Assembly: GCF_032678705.1 (NCBI RefSeq)
Contig: NZ_JAVTSS010000001.1
Coordinates: 372,001 to 436,000, forward strand
Origin: Pedobacter frigiditerrae
GTDB taxonomy: Bacteria; Bacteroidota; Bacteroidia; Sphingobacteriales; Sphingobacteriaceae
Length of the DNA stretch: 64,000 bases
Direction: 5' to 3'
The position numbers and the translations under genes were made by a program. Positions 34,671-42,335 of this stretch are shown piece after piece (within the stretch, counting starts at the first letter, position 1; every line of letters begins with the position of its first letter). Under the pieces are notes generated by a model that worked only from the letters and a program-made list of their open reading frames with translations, searched no databases and was not told where the DNA came from.

Positions 34671-36005
34671 TTATCTAGTAAAACTCAATCTCTTTCCTAG
34701 CTCACTCGTTACAAATTTTCCATTCTGGTAAGCTAAATTTCCAGATACAAAAGTATGGGTAATGCTCGCTTGAAAAGTTTCTCCATCAAATGGCGACCAG
34801 CCGCACTTGTAAAAAATATTTACTGGAGTCACTTTAAAAGGGTCGTTTAAGTTTACCAAAACCAAGTCTGCCCAATAACCTTCTCTAATAAAGCCACGTT
34901 TCTCAATATCAAAACAGATTGCCAAGTTATGAGCAGTTTTTTCGACAATCTTTTCTAAAGAAATTTTGCCTTGCAAATGCATTTCTAACAAAGCTGGTAA
35001 AGCGTGTTGCACTAATGGTCCGCCAGAAGGAGCTTGCGAATAAGATTGTTGCTTTTCTGCTAAAGTATGTGGTGCGTGATCTGTTGCAATAACATCTATA
35101 TTGTCTGCTAAAACGCCAGCTAAAATTCCGGCTTGGTCGGCAGCAGTTTTAACAGCAGGGTTCCATTTAATGAAATTACCTTTAGTTGCATAATCTTGGT
35201 CGTTAAACCAAAGGTGATGAACACAAGCTTCAGCAGTTATTTTTTTGTCTTTTAATGCAATTGAATTATCGAATAAAGCAATTTCTCTTGCAGTAGATAT
35301 GTGTAAAATGTGTAATCTGGTTTTGTAGCGTTTAGCTAATTCTACCGCTAATGAAGATGATTTATAACAAGCCTCTGCACTGCGAATTAATGGATGCATT
35401 TCTATAGTTAAATCTTCTCCGTATTGCTCCTTAAACTTGGCTAAGTTTTCGCGAATAGTTGCTTCATCTTCGCAATGTGTTGCCACTAATATCGGTGCTT
35501 TGCTAAAAATGTTCTCTAATGTTTTTTCGTTATCAACCAACATATTACCAGTTGATGAACCCATAAAAACCTTAATGCCACAAACGTTTTTCGGGTCAGT
35601 TTTTAAAACCTCCTCAATGTTATCATTACTAGCACCCATATAAAATGAGTAGTTTGCCAATGATGTTTCTGCAGCGATTTGATACTTATCTGCTAATAAA
35701 TCTTGCGTTAAGGTATTAGGGACAGTATTTGGCATTTCCATAAAAGAGGTAATACCACCTGCAACAGCTGCCATACTTTCTGTAAAAATATCTGCTTTAT
35801 GCGTTAAGCCTGGCTCACGAAAATGAACTTGGTCATCTATCATTCCAGGTAAAAGATAAAGTCCATCGGCATTAATTTCTTGTGCTTCTGGAGCAGCTAA
35901 TGATTGTCCGATTTTCTCAATTAAACCATTTTTAACCAAAACATCAGCTATAAATTGCTGTCCTTCGTTTACTAAAGTAGCGCCTTTTATGAGGTAAGTA
36001 TTCAT
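34671..36005 (-). CDS. pyrC: Dihydroorotase
   Basis: A 444-residue amidohydrolase from the ATG at 36005. The frame extends to 36203 but the extra part only translates repeat DNA. It closes carbamoyl-aspartate to dihydroorotate in pyrimidine synthesis. Visible site blocks are DDQVHFREPG, the carbamylated-Lys region CGIKVFMGSS, ATHCEDE, LHILHIST and VIATDHAPH. The usual first metal pair H-x-H in this block reads Q-x-H (DDQVHF) here; as far as I recall this is the common form in Bacteroidota dihydroorotases, so activity is still expected. It is monocistronic, followed by a toxin-antitoxin pair and divergent from a DEAD-box helicase. Confidence 0.88.
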   Translation of the reverse strand: MNTYLIKGATLVNEGQQFIADVLVKNGLIEKIGQSLAAPEAQEINADGLYLLPGMIDDQVHFREPGLTHKADIFTESMAAVAGGITSFMEMPNTVPNTLTQDLLADKYQIAAETSLANYSFYMGASNDNIEEVLKTDPKNVCGIKVFMGSSTGNMLVDNEKTLENIFSKAPILVATHCEDEATIRENLAKFKEQYGEDLTIEMHPLIRSAEACYKSSSLAVELAKRYKTRLHILHISTAREIALFDNSIALKDKKITAEACVHHLWFNDQDYATKGNFIKWNPAVKTAADQAGILAGVLADNIDVIATDHAPHTLAEKQQSYSQAPSGGPLVQHALPALLEMHLQGKISLEKIVEKTAHNLAICFDIEKRGFIREGYWADLVLVNLNDPFKVTPVNIFYKCGWSPFDGETFQASITHTFVSGNLAYQNGKFVTSELGKRLSFTR

Positions 36006-36118
36006 GATGGTAAAGTTAATAATTAGTATTGAGATGTTCGTATTGCGTATTGAGATTGGGAGTTTAGAAGGTCCGAATGTAGGGAAGCAAGAAAGTGTTG
36101 AGCACAAACCTTTGTTGT

Positions 36119-36220
36119 CTAAACCTGATAGGAGTGGGCACGATCCCGATTCTTCATCGGGAGAAGTAAAACGGATAGCAGGACTATCGCAACCGATGAG
36201 CACTGAAACTGCTTTTCAAA
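36119..36220 (-). repeat. Dispersed repeat family A, copy 6
   Basis: On the minus strand: TTTGAAAAGCAGTTTCAGTG and CTCATCGGTTGCGAT, core AGTCCTGCTATCCGTTTTAC, hairpin TCCCGAT/ATCGGGA around GAAGA, then TCCTATCAGGTTTAGAC. It lies between divergent pyrC and the helicase gene. Confidence 0.8.
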
Positions 36221-36297
36221 TTATTTTGAACTAACTCTTTTAGATTTTGCCTTTAAGCTTTGGTCTTTAGTCTTTTAAGCTTTCAGCTTAAAAAAGC

Positions 36298-36305
36298 TAT
36301 CTTTG
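36298..36305 (+). promoter_or_regulatory. TAnnTTTG -7 box of the DEAD-box helicase
   Basis: TATCTTTG, six bases before the ATG at 36312. A pyrimidine-rich tract of CTTTAAGCTT words (36250-36290) precedes it. Confidence 0.65.
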
Positions 36306-36311
36306 TGCGCT

Positions 36312-37655
36312 ATGGCAAAATCGTTCGAAGAATTTAATTTAAATAGGCAAATATTAAACGCAGTTGCCGATGCTGGTTATACTGTTGCCACGCCAATACA
36401 AGAAAAAGCAATTGCACCAGTTTTATCTGGTCAGGATATTTGTGGCATAGCCGAAACTGGAACTGGTAAAACAGCCGCCTACGTTTTGCCTATGTTGATG
36501 AAGTTAAAATATGCGCAGGGCGATGCTGCGAGAGCTTTAATTTTAGCGCCAACCCGCGAATTGGCCATGCAAATTGCCGAAGAAGTGAAACGTTTTTCTA
36601 CTTATACGGATTTACGTTCGGTGGTTATTTTCGGTGGAATTGGTCCGAAAGCGCAAAAGGAACAAATAAAAGCTGGAGTTGATATTATCATTGCAACACC
36701 TGGTCGTTTCTTGGATATTTACCTTTCGGGAGAAATCAACACAAAATATTTACAGTTTTTAGTTTTAGATGAAGCTGATAAAATGATGGATATGGGCTTT
36801 ATTGGCTCAATCCATAGGATTTTGGAAGTTGTTCCACGTAAACGTCAGAATCTACTTTTCTCAGCCACGATGAGCGATTTGGTTCAAAAGATTGCCGGAG
36901 ATTTCTTGAAACATCCAACTATAATTGAGGCATCTGAACAAGCAACACCTGCACAAACAGTTACGCAGGTTTTGTATGAAGTTCCAAACTTTAAAACGAA
37001 GATTAATCTTTTGCAACATCTGCTGAAGGATGTTGAAGTTTTTAATAGGTTGATTATTTTCTGTAAAACGAAAGCAGTGGCTGATAATATTTTCAGTTAC
37101 GTGGTTCGTAAATTTGGGGAAGAATCTGTTCGTGTTATTCATGCTAATAAAGGTCAGAACACTAGGATTAACTCCATAAATAGCTTTAAAGAAGGAAATA
37201 TTAGAGTTTTGGTGGCTACCGATGTAGCATCTCGTGGAATAGATGTAACTGAGGTTAGTCACGTAATTAACTTCGATGTGCCAATTATTATTGAAGATTA
37301 TGTGCACAGAATTGGTAGAACTGGAAGAGCGTTTTCTAAAGGTGATGCAATTACTTTTTGCACAGAAGCTGAGAAATATTACATCCGTAAAATTGAAAAA
37401 TTAACTCGTCAGTTTATTCCAGTTGAACCAATTCCTGAAGGAGTTTTTATAGAAGAAACGCCTTACGAAGAAAGACAGCAAATAGCTAAAGAAATAGATT
37501 TGCAAAAACGTAAGGAAGACCCTGATTTTAAAGGTGCTTTCCACGAAAAGAAAAATGCAAAACAGATTGAGGACCGTGAAAGAGAGAAGGCTAGAAATAA
37601 AGCCCACAAAACAAAAGTATTTAAGAACAAAAAACGCTTTGATAAAAAGAAGTAA
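36312..37655 (+). CDS. DEAD-box RNA helicase
   Basis: A 447-residue DEAD-box helicase. All motifs are present: Q motif TPIQEKAI, motif I AETGTGKT, Ia PTRELAMQ, Ib TPGR, II LDEAD, III SAT, IV IIFCKTK, V VATDVASRGID and VI HRIGRTGR. The Lys/Arg-rich tail (405-447) is typical of RhlE/DbpA-like helicases of this phylum and probably binds RNA. It unwinds or remodels RNA, for example in ribosome assembly or at low temperature; the exact subgroup is not clear. The ATG at 36312 is preferred to a TTG at 36303, which is part of the -7 box. Its stop overlaps the start of a small membrane protein gene (TAATG). Confidence 0.95.
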   Translation: MAKSFEEFNLNRQILNAVADAGYTVATPIQEKAIAPVLSGQDICGIAETGTGKTAAYVLPMLMKLKYAQGDAARALILAPTRELAMQIAEEVKRFSTYTDLRSVVIFGGIGPKAQKEQIKAGVDIIIATPGRFLDIYLSGEINTKYLQFLVLDEADKMMDMGFIGSIHRILEVVPRKRQNLLFSATMSDLVQKIAGDFLKHPTIIEASEQATPAQTVTQVLYEVPNFKTKINLLQHLLKDVEVFNRLIIFCKTKAVADNIFSYVVRKFGEESVRVIHANKGQNTRINSINSFKEGNIRVLVATDVASRGIDVTEVSHVINFDVPIIIEDYVHRIGRTGRAFSKGDAITFCTEAEKYYIRKIEKLTRQFIPVEPIPEGVFIEETPYEERQQIAKEIDLQKRKEDPDFKGAFHEKKNAKQIEDREREKARNKAHKTKVFKNKKRFDKKK

Positions 37656-37924
37656 TGAAGAAGCTTAGGATAACGCCATTGAATATTGTAGCTGCACTCG
37701 CACTTGCATTTTTAATTGTTTCTTTTCTACAACCTAAACCAATTGCTAAGGGACACGTTGATGTAAGCAGTCTTTACAAAATGGTTTTGGGTGCTTTAGT
37801 GGTTGTTTCTTTTATAACTGATATGATTTTCAGATTCATCTTTAAAGAATTAAAACGCATTTGGTTTGTGGAGTTGTTTTTTATTGCGCTAACAATAGTT
37901 CTTTTTTTAATATTACAAAAGTAA
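37655..37924 (+). CDS. Small membrane protein of unknown function
   Basis: An 89-residue protein with three hydrophobic segments (about 8-26, 40-62, 68-88) and no family I recognise. It begins in the stop codon of the helicase gene (TAATG), so it is translated by coupling from the same message. That overlap, the sensible helices and the ATG support a real gene. Its role is unknown; the link to the helicase could be only transcriptional. Confidence 0.65.
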   Translation: MKKLRITPLNIVAALALAFLIVSFLQPKPIAKGHVDVSSLYKMVLGALVVVSFITDMIFRFIFKELKRIWFVELFFIALTIVLFLILQK

Positions 37925-37988
37925 AACGATGCTGGTTTAAATATGCTTTGTAAAATCAGCATATTTGCAACCGAAAAAATTGAATACA

Positions 37989-38324
37989 ATGAGACAAGCA
38001 GAAATAAAAATTACCGTAGAGTTAGATGACCAAAATATGCCAGAGAATATTCTTTGGGAAAGTACAGATGCTGAAACTAAAGACCAAGTGCCTGTAAAAT
38101 CAATGATTTTAGCTTTGTGGGACCATAATTACAAAAACTCTATGCGCATAGATTTATGGACCAAGGATATGCCTGTTGATGAGATGAAACGTTTTTTCTA
38201 TGAAACTTTACAAACCATGGGTGATAGCTTTTTGAAAGCAACCGGCGAAGAAAACATCGTAGAAGATTTACGTGATTACTGCGCTCACTTTGCCGATAAA
38301 ATGGGTATAGACCCTAGAAAATAA
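37989..38324 (+). CDS. gldC: Gliding motility protein GldC
   Basis: A 111-residue protein from the ATG at 37989 (an upstream extension to 37965 is not supported). The sequence ITVELDDQNMPENILWESTD and VKSMILALWDHNYKNSMRID (given as MPENILWES and SMILALWD) is distinctive for GldC, a soluble protein associated with gliding lipoproteins in flavobacteria. In members of the phylum that do not glide it is still conserved with unknown role. It lies away from gldA, gldF and gldG in this window. CATATTTG at 37961-37968 differs from the -7 consensus at one base and may be the promoter. Confidence 0.88.
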   Translation: MRQAEIKITVELDDQNMPENILWESTDAETKDQVPVKSMILALWDHNYKNSMRIDLWTKDMPVDEMKRFFYETLQTMGDSFLKATGEENIVEDLRDYCAHFADKMGIDPRK

Positions 38325-38340
38325 TTCAGTTCAGTTGTTT

Positions 38341-38365
38341 GTCATCCTGAGCGTAGTCGAAGGAC
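38341..38365. repeat. REP-like motif TCATCCTGAGCGTAGTCGAAGG
   Basis: A complete copy in the orientation GTCATCCTGAGC...AGTCGAAGGA, just past the gldC stop. Confidence 0.7.
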
Positions 38366-38399
38366 GGTTAACAATCTCACAATATAACAATATCTCAAT

Positions 38400-38807
38400 A
38401 TGTTAATCGTAAGAAAAACAAATGCATACATCGGCTTAATTTTAGCCATCATCGCCATCAGCGTTGCGCCAATGTTAAGGGTGCCAATTAAAGGGAATTG
38501 GAATTTATATCAAACTGATACCAGATTGTTTTTTATTTCTTTTGCAATTCTAGCAATAGCTACATTCTGTTTGTTAATTAGACAATTAAGAGGATTCAAG
38601 TTGTTCTCGGTTGTGTTTTTTATTTGGAGCGTGTTAATGGCTGGTGCGGTATATTTTCAATCTAATAACTATACTAAATCTGCATTTGCAAATAAATTTA
38701 TTGGCAAAGTTGTTCATTACCAATGGGGATGGATAGTTTTATTGGTAGCGGTTTTATTATTGCTAACTAGCGTTAAAAAAGAGCAATTAAAAACACCAAC
38801 GGTTTAG
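38400..38807 (+). CDS. Four-helix membrane protein, unknown
   Basis: A 135-residue protein with four hydrophobic segments (about 8-27, 45-62, 68-88, 107-125) and a Tyr/Asn-rich loop between helices three and four. I cannot place it in a family with certainty; the size and topology recall several Bacteroidota DUFs. It ends four bases inside the end of the convergent lipocalin gene. No promoter box is seen; the REP motif lies just upstream. Confidence 0.65.
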   Translation: MLIVRKTNAYIGLILAIIAISVAPMLRVPIKGNWNLYQTDTRLFFISFAILAIATFCLLIRQLRGFKLFSVVFFIWSVLMAGAVYFQSNNYTKSAFANKFIGKVVHYQWGWIVLLVAVLLLLTSVKKEQLKTPTV

Positions 38808-39304
38808 TGCTGTTGCGATGTTAATTTGGTTACTTCATAACCCTTTGCTTTACATCTAACTACAATTTCATCGTAGGTTTTCTTTGGCATTTTTTTAACT
38901 CGGCTCATGATAAACAAAAATTTATGTTCTGGGTGGCCAACAACCACATAAGAATAGTCATCGGCTAACTCTATTATCCAATAATCTACTTTGATTGGCC
39001 AAATAAATTGTGCCTTTAACTCTCCATTACTTCCTTCTTCTGGAGGGAACATTTTTGAAGTTCTAGAATAAATTGCTTCATCATTAGGTTTTTTATAAGA
39101 AGTTAGCACATTGAAATACCCATCTTTATTTAAGGTGTATTTAGTTGTTGTTTCTCTGCTTCCTTTATCGAATATTGTCGGGATTGAATATAACGAATAC
39201 CATGTACCGGCATACTTTTTCATATCAACCTTAGCAACTGGTACATTTTTTTCGACAGGAAGTAAACTTGAAGTGAAGAAAAGGATTACAAACAAAATTT
39301 TCAT
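38804..39304 (-). CDS. Bacterial lipocalin (Blc/ApoD-like)
   Basis: A 166-residue exported protein. After a hydrophobic leader the lipocalin G-x-W motif appears as YAGTWYSLYSIP, followed by beta-strand blocks TTKYTLNKDGYFNV, FIWPIKVDYWIIELADDYSY and VGHPEHKFLFIMSR, all in the order of the bacterial Blc family. The barrel binds lipids or fatty acids in the periplasm or at the outer membrane and is often stress-linked. The leader lacks a lipobox Cys, unlike E. coli Blc, so it is probably soluble. It converges with the preceding plus-strand gene, overlapping by four bases. Confidence 0.9.
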   Translation of the reverse strand: MKILFVILFFTSSLLPVEKNVPVAKVDMKKYAGTWYSLYSIPTIFDKGSRETTTKYTLNKDGYFNVLTSYKKPNDEAIYSRTSKMFPPEEGSNGELKAQFIWPIKVDYWIIELADDYSYVVVGHPEHKFLFIMSRVKKMPKKTYDEIVVRCKAKGYEVTKLTSQQH

Positions 39305-39357
39305 AACAAGACGATTTAATCTTATTTACGAAAACTTTTTCTTTCAGGTTTTGAATG

Positions 39358-39873
39358 TTAATTATTCAGGCCCAAAGTTTTGTGAGCCTTTTTACGCTTA
39401 AAATGAGTTTGCTTTAGTGTTTTATCTCCAGAGATTATGCTAATGTTTCCATCCACTTCAAAGATGGCTAGTTTTACATCTTTGTAATGCTCAACGCCAT
39501 GTTCTCTCATTGCCTCTTTTAATTCTTCGTCGCTAATGCCAAGATGACTTAGCTTATCAAAGTTTAACTTGCCGTTATGTATTAAAATTTCAGGATGTTC
39601 AAAAATCAGCTCTCTTATCTTTTTGTTTTTAAAAGCTACTTTTTTAAGGATGTAATTGAGCATAAAAAGCACGGCCGCTGCGGCTAATCCACCAAGTAAA
39701 CTGGTATTATTGCCAACCATTGCATTTTGTACTGCATTGCTGATTAATAAAATCAACACCACATCAATTGTATTGAGCTGAGAAAATTCTTTTTTGCCTG
39801 TTAAACGAATAGCAATCAGCATAAATGCATAAACAGCTAAACTTCGCAATGCGATATCTAAGTATGGGTTCAT
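39358..39873 (-). CDS. DUF421 (YetF/YcaP-like) membrane protein
   Basis: A 171-residue protein with three N-terminal helices (about 5-20, 36-52, 60-78) and a cytosolic DUF421 domain. The block AIRLTGKKEFSQLNTIDVVLILLISNAVQNAM (shown as RLTGKKEFSQLNTID) is the family signature, and FEHPEILIHNGKLNF is the usual start of the soluble part. The role is unknown; relatives link to spore or stress physiology. It lies between the lipocalin and ogt on the same strand with gaps of 53 and 126 bases. Confidence 0.88.
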   Translation of the reverse strand: MNPYLDIALRSLAVYAFMLIAIRLTGKKEFSQLNTIDVVLILLISNAVQNAMVGNNTSLLGGLAAAAVLFMLNYILKKVAFKNKKIRELIFEHPEILIHNGKLNFDKLSHLGISDEELKEAMREHGVEHYKDVKLAIFEVDGNISIISGDKTLKQTHFKRKKAHKTLGLNN

Positions 39874-39963
39874 TTAATTTATGATTTTAGATTTACAAGT
39901 TACGATTGGCAGAATTGAAAACTGCATCTTAACTATCCATCAAATTACAGTTAAGTACGCTAA

Positions 39964-40002
39964 ACTTTCGGACTTTCCGACTAATAACTTTCCGACTTCT
40001 CA
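39964..40002. repeat. Word-repeat tract CTTTCCGACT type
   Basis: Repeats of CTTTCGGACTTTCCGACT and ACTTTCCGACTTCTC, as at 32205-32245 and 32883-32923. It abuts the ogt stop codon at 40000. Confidence 0.6.
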
Positions 40003-40482
40003 AAACTTCAATTCTGTTTGCCCTTTTTGAGCAACTTCTCTTTCGTGTTGTAAAAGCCATTTCTTGCGCCACAACTCGCCAGCATAGCCAACCAATTTTC
40101 CATCGCTACCAATAACTCTATGGCAGGGAACAACGATGGCAATATTGTTTCTGCCATTTGCAGCCGCAATAGCTCTAATAGCTAAAGGTTTATGTGCAGA
40201 GAATTTAGCATAAGAAGTAGTTTCGCCATAAGGGATTTTTAATAGATTTTGCCAAATCTCTTTTTGAAATTCAGTTCCTTCTTGAGCCATAGGGAAGGAG
40301 AATGCTTGCAAATTGCCCTCAAAATATTGTGTCAATTCATTTGCCGCCAACTGGCTGATGGAATTTTCTTGAAGACCTTCTACATCTCTAGCGCCGAACG
40401 TAATCACATTCACAGCATTATCATCAGCTAATATGATAATATCCCCAATGGGCGATTTTACTACACTGCTATATTTTTCCAT
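40000..40482 (-). CDS. ogt: Methylated-DNA--protein-cysteine methyltransferase
   Basis: A 160-residue Ogt/MGMT protein. The alkyl-acceptor Cys lies in VPCHRVIGSDGKLVGYAG, the DNA-recognition helix Arg in LAIRAIAAANGRN, and the helix-turn-helix region IPYGETTSYAKFS is intact. It repairs O6-methylguanine in a single-turnover reaction. Length and motifs match the small cytosolic ogt type, not the Ada fusion. The gene is alone on its strand, with a divergent ccmB 143 bases upstream. No promoter box was identified. Confidence 0.93.
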   Translation of the reverse strand: MEKYSSVVKSPIGDIIILADDNAVNVITFGARDVEGLQENSISQLAANELTQYFEGNLQAFSFPMAQEGTEFQKEIWQNLLKIPYGETTSYAKFSAHKPLAIRAIAAANGRNNIAIVVPCHRVIGSDGKLVGYAGELWRKKWLLQHEREVAQKGQTELKF

Positions 40483-40612
40483 TTATACAATATTACAAAT
40501 AGTATTGAGAATTGAGTATGGCGTATTGAGAGAAATCGCAAATCATTAAACAATCAACTTTCAACCTTTTGTCACTTTAAGCTTTCTCCTTTCGCCTTTA
40601 GGCTCAAAAAAC

Positions 40613-40620
40613 TATCTTTG
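40613..40620 (+). promoter_or_regulatory. TAnnTTTG -7 box of ccmB
   Basis: TATCTTTG, five bases before the ATG at 40626. A CTTT-rich tract (40568-40600) precedes it. Confidence 0.65.
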
Positions 40621-40625
40621 TCGCT

Positions 40626-41288
40626 ATGCAAATTGCAAACCAGATTAAACATCTTATTAAAAAAGAAATGTTATTAGAGTGGCGTAATAAATACGCACTT
40701 AATGGGGTTTTGCTTTATGTGGTTTCCACGGTTTTTGTATGCTATTTATCTTTTGTTACTGTTGAGAAATTAACCTGGAATGCTTTGTTCTGGATTATTA
40801 TGCTTTTTGCTTCTATCAATGCGGTAGCTAAAAGTTTCTTGCAAGAAAGCAAAGGCAGGCATTTATACATCTATACTTTAGTAAGTCCAATTTCATTAAT
40901 CATAGCTAAAACAGTTTACAACTCGCTATTGATGATTGTGTTAACCATCATTGCATTGCTGTTTTATAGTATGGTTTTCGAACCGCCAAAAGAAATAGAT
41001 TTATTAATGTACTTAGTCGCTGCAGTTGTAGGTAGTTTAAGTTTTGCCACCATTTTTACAATGGTTTCTGCAATAGCATCTAAGGCTGGTAATGGCGGAA
41101 TGTTAATGGCAATTTTAAGTTTTCCTATCATAATTCCTGTATTAATTGTGTTGATTAAACTAGCTAAAAATGCAATCGACGGTTTAGATAGAAGTGTAAG
41201 TTTAGACGATGTTGGCCTCTTATTGTTGATTAATGCAATGGTAATGGGCGTTTCTTTAATATTATTCCCATATTTGTGGCGAGATTAA
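40626..41288 (+). CDS. ccmB: Heme exporter protein CcmB
   Basis: A 220-residue ABC-type permease with six hydrophobic helices. The start IKHLIKKEMLLEWRNKYAL and the block FASINAVAKSFLQESKGRHLYIYTLVSP (shown as FLQESKGRHLYIYTL) match CcmB, which with CcmA and CcmC delivers heme to CcmE for cytochrome c maturation. It is followed 22 bases later by ccmC. No ccmA (ATPase) gene is present in the window. Its -7 box sits five bases before the start. The role is well supported by the adjoining ccmC and the ccmE-ccmF block at 46-49 kb. Confidence 0.92.
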   Translation: MQIANQIKHLIKKEMLLEWRNKYALNGVLLYVVSTVFVCYLSFVTVEKLTWNALFWIIMLFASINAVAKSFLQESKGRHLYIYTLVSPISLIIAKTVYNSLLMIVLTIIALLFYSMVFEPPKEIDLLMYLVAAVVGSLSFATIFTMVSAIASKAGNGGMLMAILSFPIIIPVLIVLIKLAKNAIDGLDRSVSLDDVGLLLLINAMVMGVSLILFPYLWRD

Positions 41289-41310
41289 ATAACCAAATCA
41301 AAATATAAAA

Positions 41311-41970
41311 ATGCGAAAAAATTGGTGGAAAATTTTAGGTGCTGTTTTAGTGATTTACACAACAATTGCTGGTTTATTACTTGGCGTTCCGCACCTTAAT
41401 ATTTTAAATGAAACCATAAGAAATTTATACTTCCACGTGCCTATGTGGTTCGCCATGATTGTACTTTTCACAATCTCGGTAGTTTATAGTATAATCTCAC
41501 TTAGTTCTAAAAAAGAAATCGATGACATTAGAGCTGTTGAAGCTGTAAATGCAGGAATAATTTTTGGTGTTTTAGGATTGATAACTGGTGCTGTTTGGGC
41601 TAAATTTACTTGGGGACAATTTTGGAGTTTCGACCCAAAGCAAAACTTTGCAGCCATTTCCATCTTGCTATATTTTGCTTATTTAGTCCTTCGCAATGCG
41701 ATAGACGAAGAACAAAAACGTGCTAAAATATCTGCCATCTATAATATTTTCGCCTTTCCAATGATGGTTGTTTTATTATTCGTATTGCCACGTTTGCAAT
41801 CGTCTTTGCATCCAGGTAATGGGGGTAATCCAGGTTTTAACAGTTACGATTTAGATAGCAGAATGCGAATGGTGTTTTATCCTGCTTGTTTAGGTTGGAT
41901 AATTATTGGCTACTGGATTTATACCATTCGTTTCAGAATCCGTGTTTTAGAAAACAAATCAAATTTATAA
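41311..41970 (+). CDS. ccmC: Heme handling protein CcmC
   Basis: A 219-residue six-helix heme-handling protein. The WWD-like heme loop reads KFTWGQFWSFDPKQNFAAIS, a degenerate form typical of Bacteroidota, and the flanking His residues (FHVPMWF, SSLHPG) can bind heme iron. It passes heme to CcmE in the periplasm. Its stop overlaps the ATG of a CcmD-like gene (TAATG), showing a coupled set. The length is near the family norm. Confidence 0.92.
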   Translation: MRKNWWKILGAVLVIYTTIAGLLLGVPHLNILNETIRNLYFHVPMWFAMIVLFTISVVYSIISLSSKKEIDDIRAVEAVNAGIIFGVLGLITGAVWAKFTWGQFWSFDPKQNFAAISILLYFAYLVLRNAIDEEQKRAKISAIYNIFAFPMMVVLLFVLPRLQSSLHPGNGGNPGFNSYDLDSRMRMVFYPACLGWIIIGYWIYTIRFRIRVLENKSNL

Positions 41971-42191
41971 TGATGAGAAAAATTGCTTTTACTTTAATGA
42001 TGTTAATGACCACCCTTAATTTGTTCGCTCAAAATAACGAGGTAGAAATGGCCGATGCTTTTAGAAGTAACGGAAAAATATATGTTGTGGTAGCTGTTAT
42101 CGTCATAATTTTGGTTGGTTTGCTAGTCTATCTCTTCACTCTAGACAAAAGATTAAAAATGTTAGAAAAAAAATCTTCTGACAAAAACTAA
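41970..42191 (+). CDS. CcmD-like small membrane protein
   Basis: A 73-residue protein: a signal-like hydrophobic leader (MRKIAFTLMMLMTTLNLFAQ), a short stretch, one strong helix (IYVVVAVIVIILVGLLVYLF) and a basic tail KRLKMLEKKSS. The position directly after ccmC with a TAATG overlap, the single helix and the short charged tail fit CcmD, which stabilises the CcmABC-CcmE complex. Family sequence conservation is too low for certainty. A longer frame starting at 41886 overlaps ccmC and is rejected. Confidence 0.7.
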   Translation: MMRKIAFTLMMLMTTLNLFAQNNEVEMADAFRSNGKIYVVVAVIVIILVGLLVYLFTLDKRLKMLEKKSSDKN

Positions 42192-42287
42192 TTTTAAACG
42201 TCATAGCGCTACTCTTTTAATGTTTTTACAACTGTGTTTTTAGTACACTAAGCAAATTTACACTTGCATTAATGGTTTATTTAGTTG

Positions 42288-42295
42288 CAATTTTG
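42288..42295 (+). promoter_or_regulatory. Probable promoter of the glutamate dehydrogenase gene
   Basis: CAATTTTG, one mismatch from the TAnnTTTG box, with a TTG at 42264-42266 placed 21 bases upstream as a -33 element. Start would lie near 42302, giving a leader of about 34 bases. Confidence 0.4.
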
Positions 42296-42335
42296 CAGCC
42301 GTAAATACTAACTACAATTTATAAAACTACAAATA

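Noticed and set aside
36006..36203. N-terminal extension of pyrC and an opposite frame at 36004-36234
   Set aside because: Both translate repeat family A and word-repeat DNA; the normal dihydroorotase start is the ATG at 36005.
41886..41969. Upstream extension of the CcmD-like gene
   Set aside because: It lies inside ccmC in another frame; the TAATG overlap at 41968-41972 gives the natural start.
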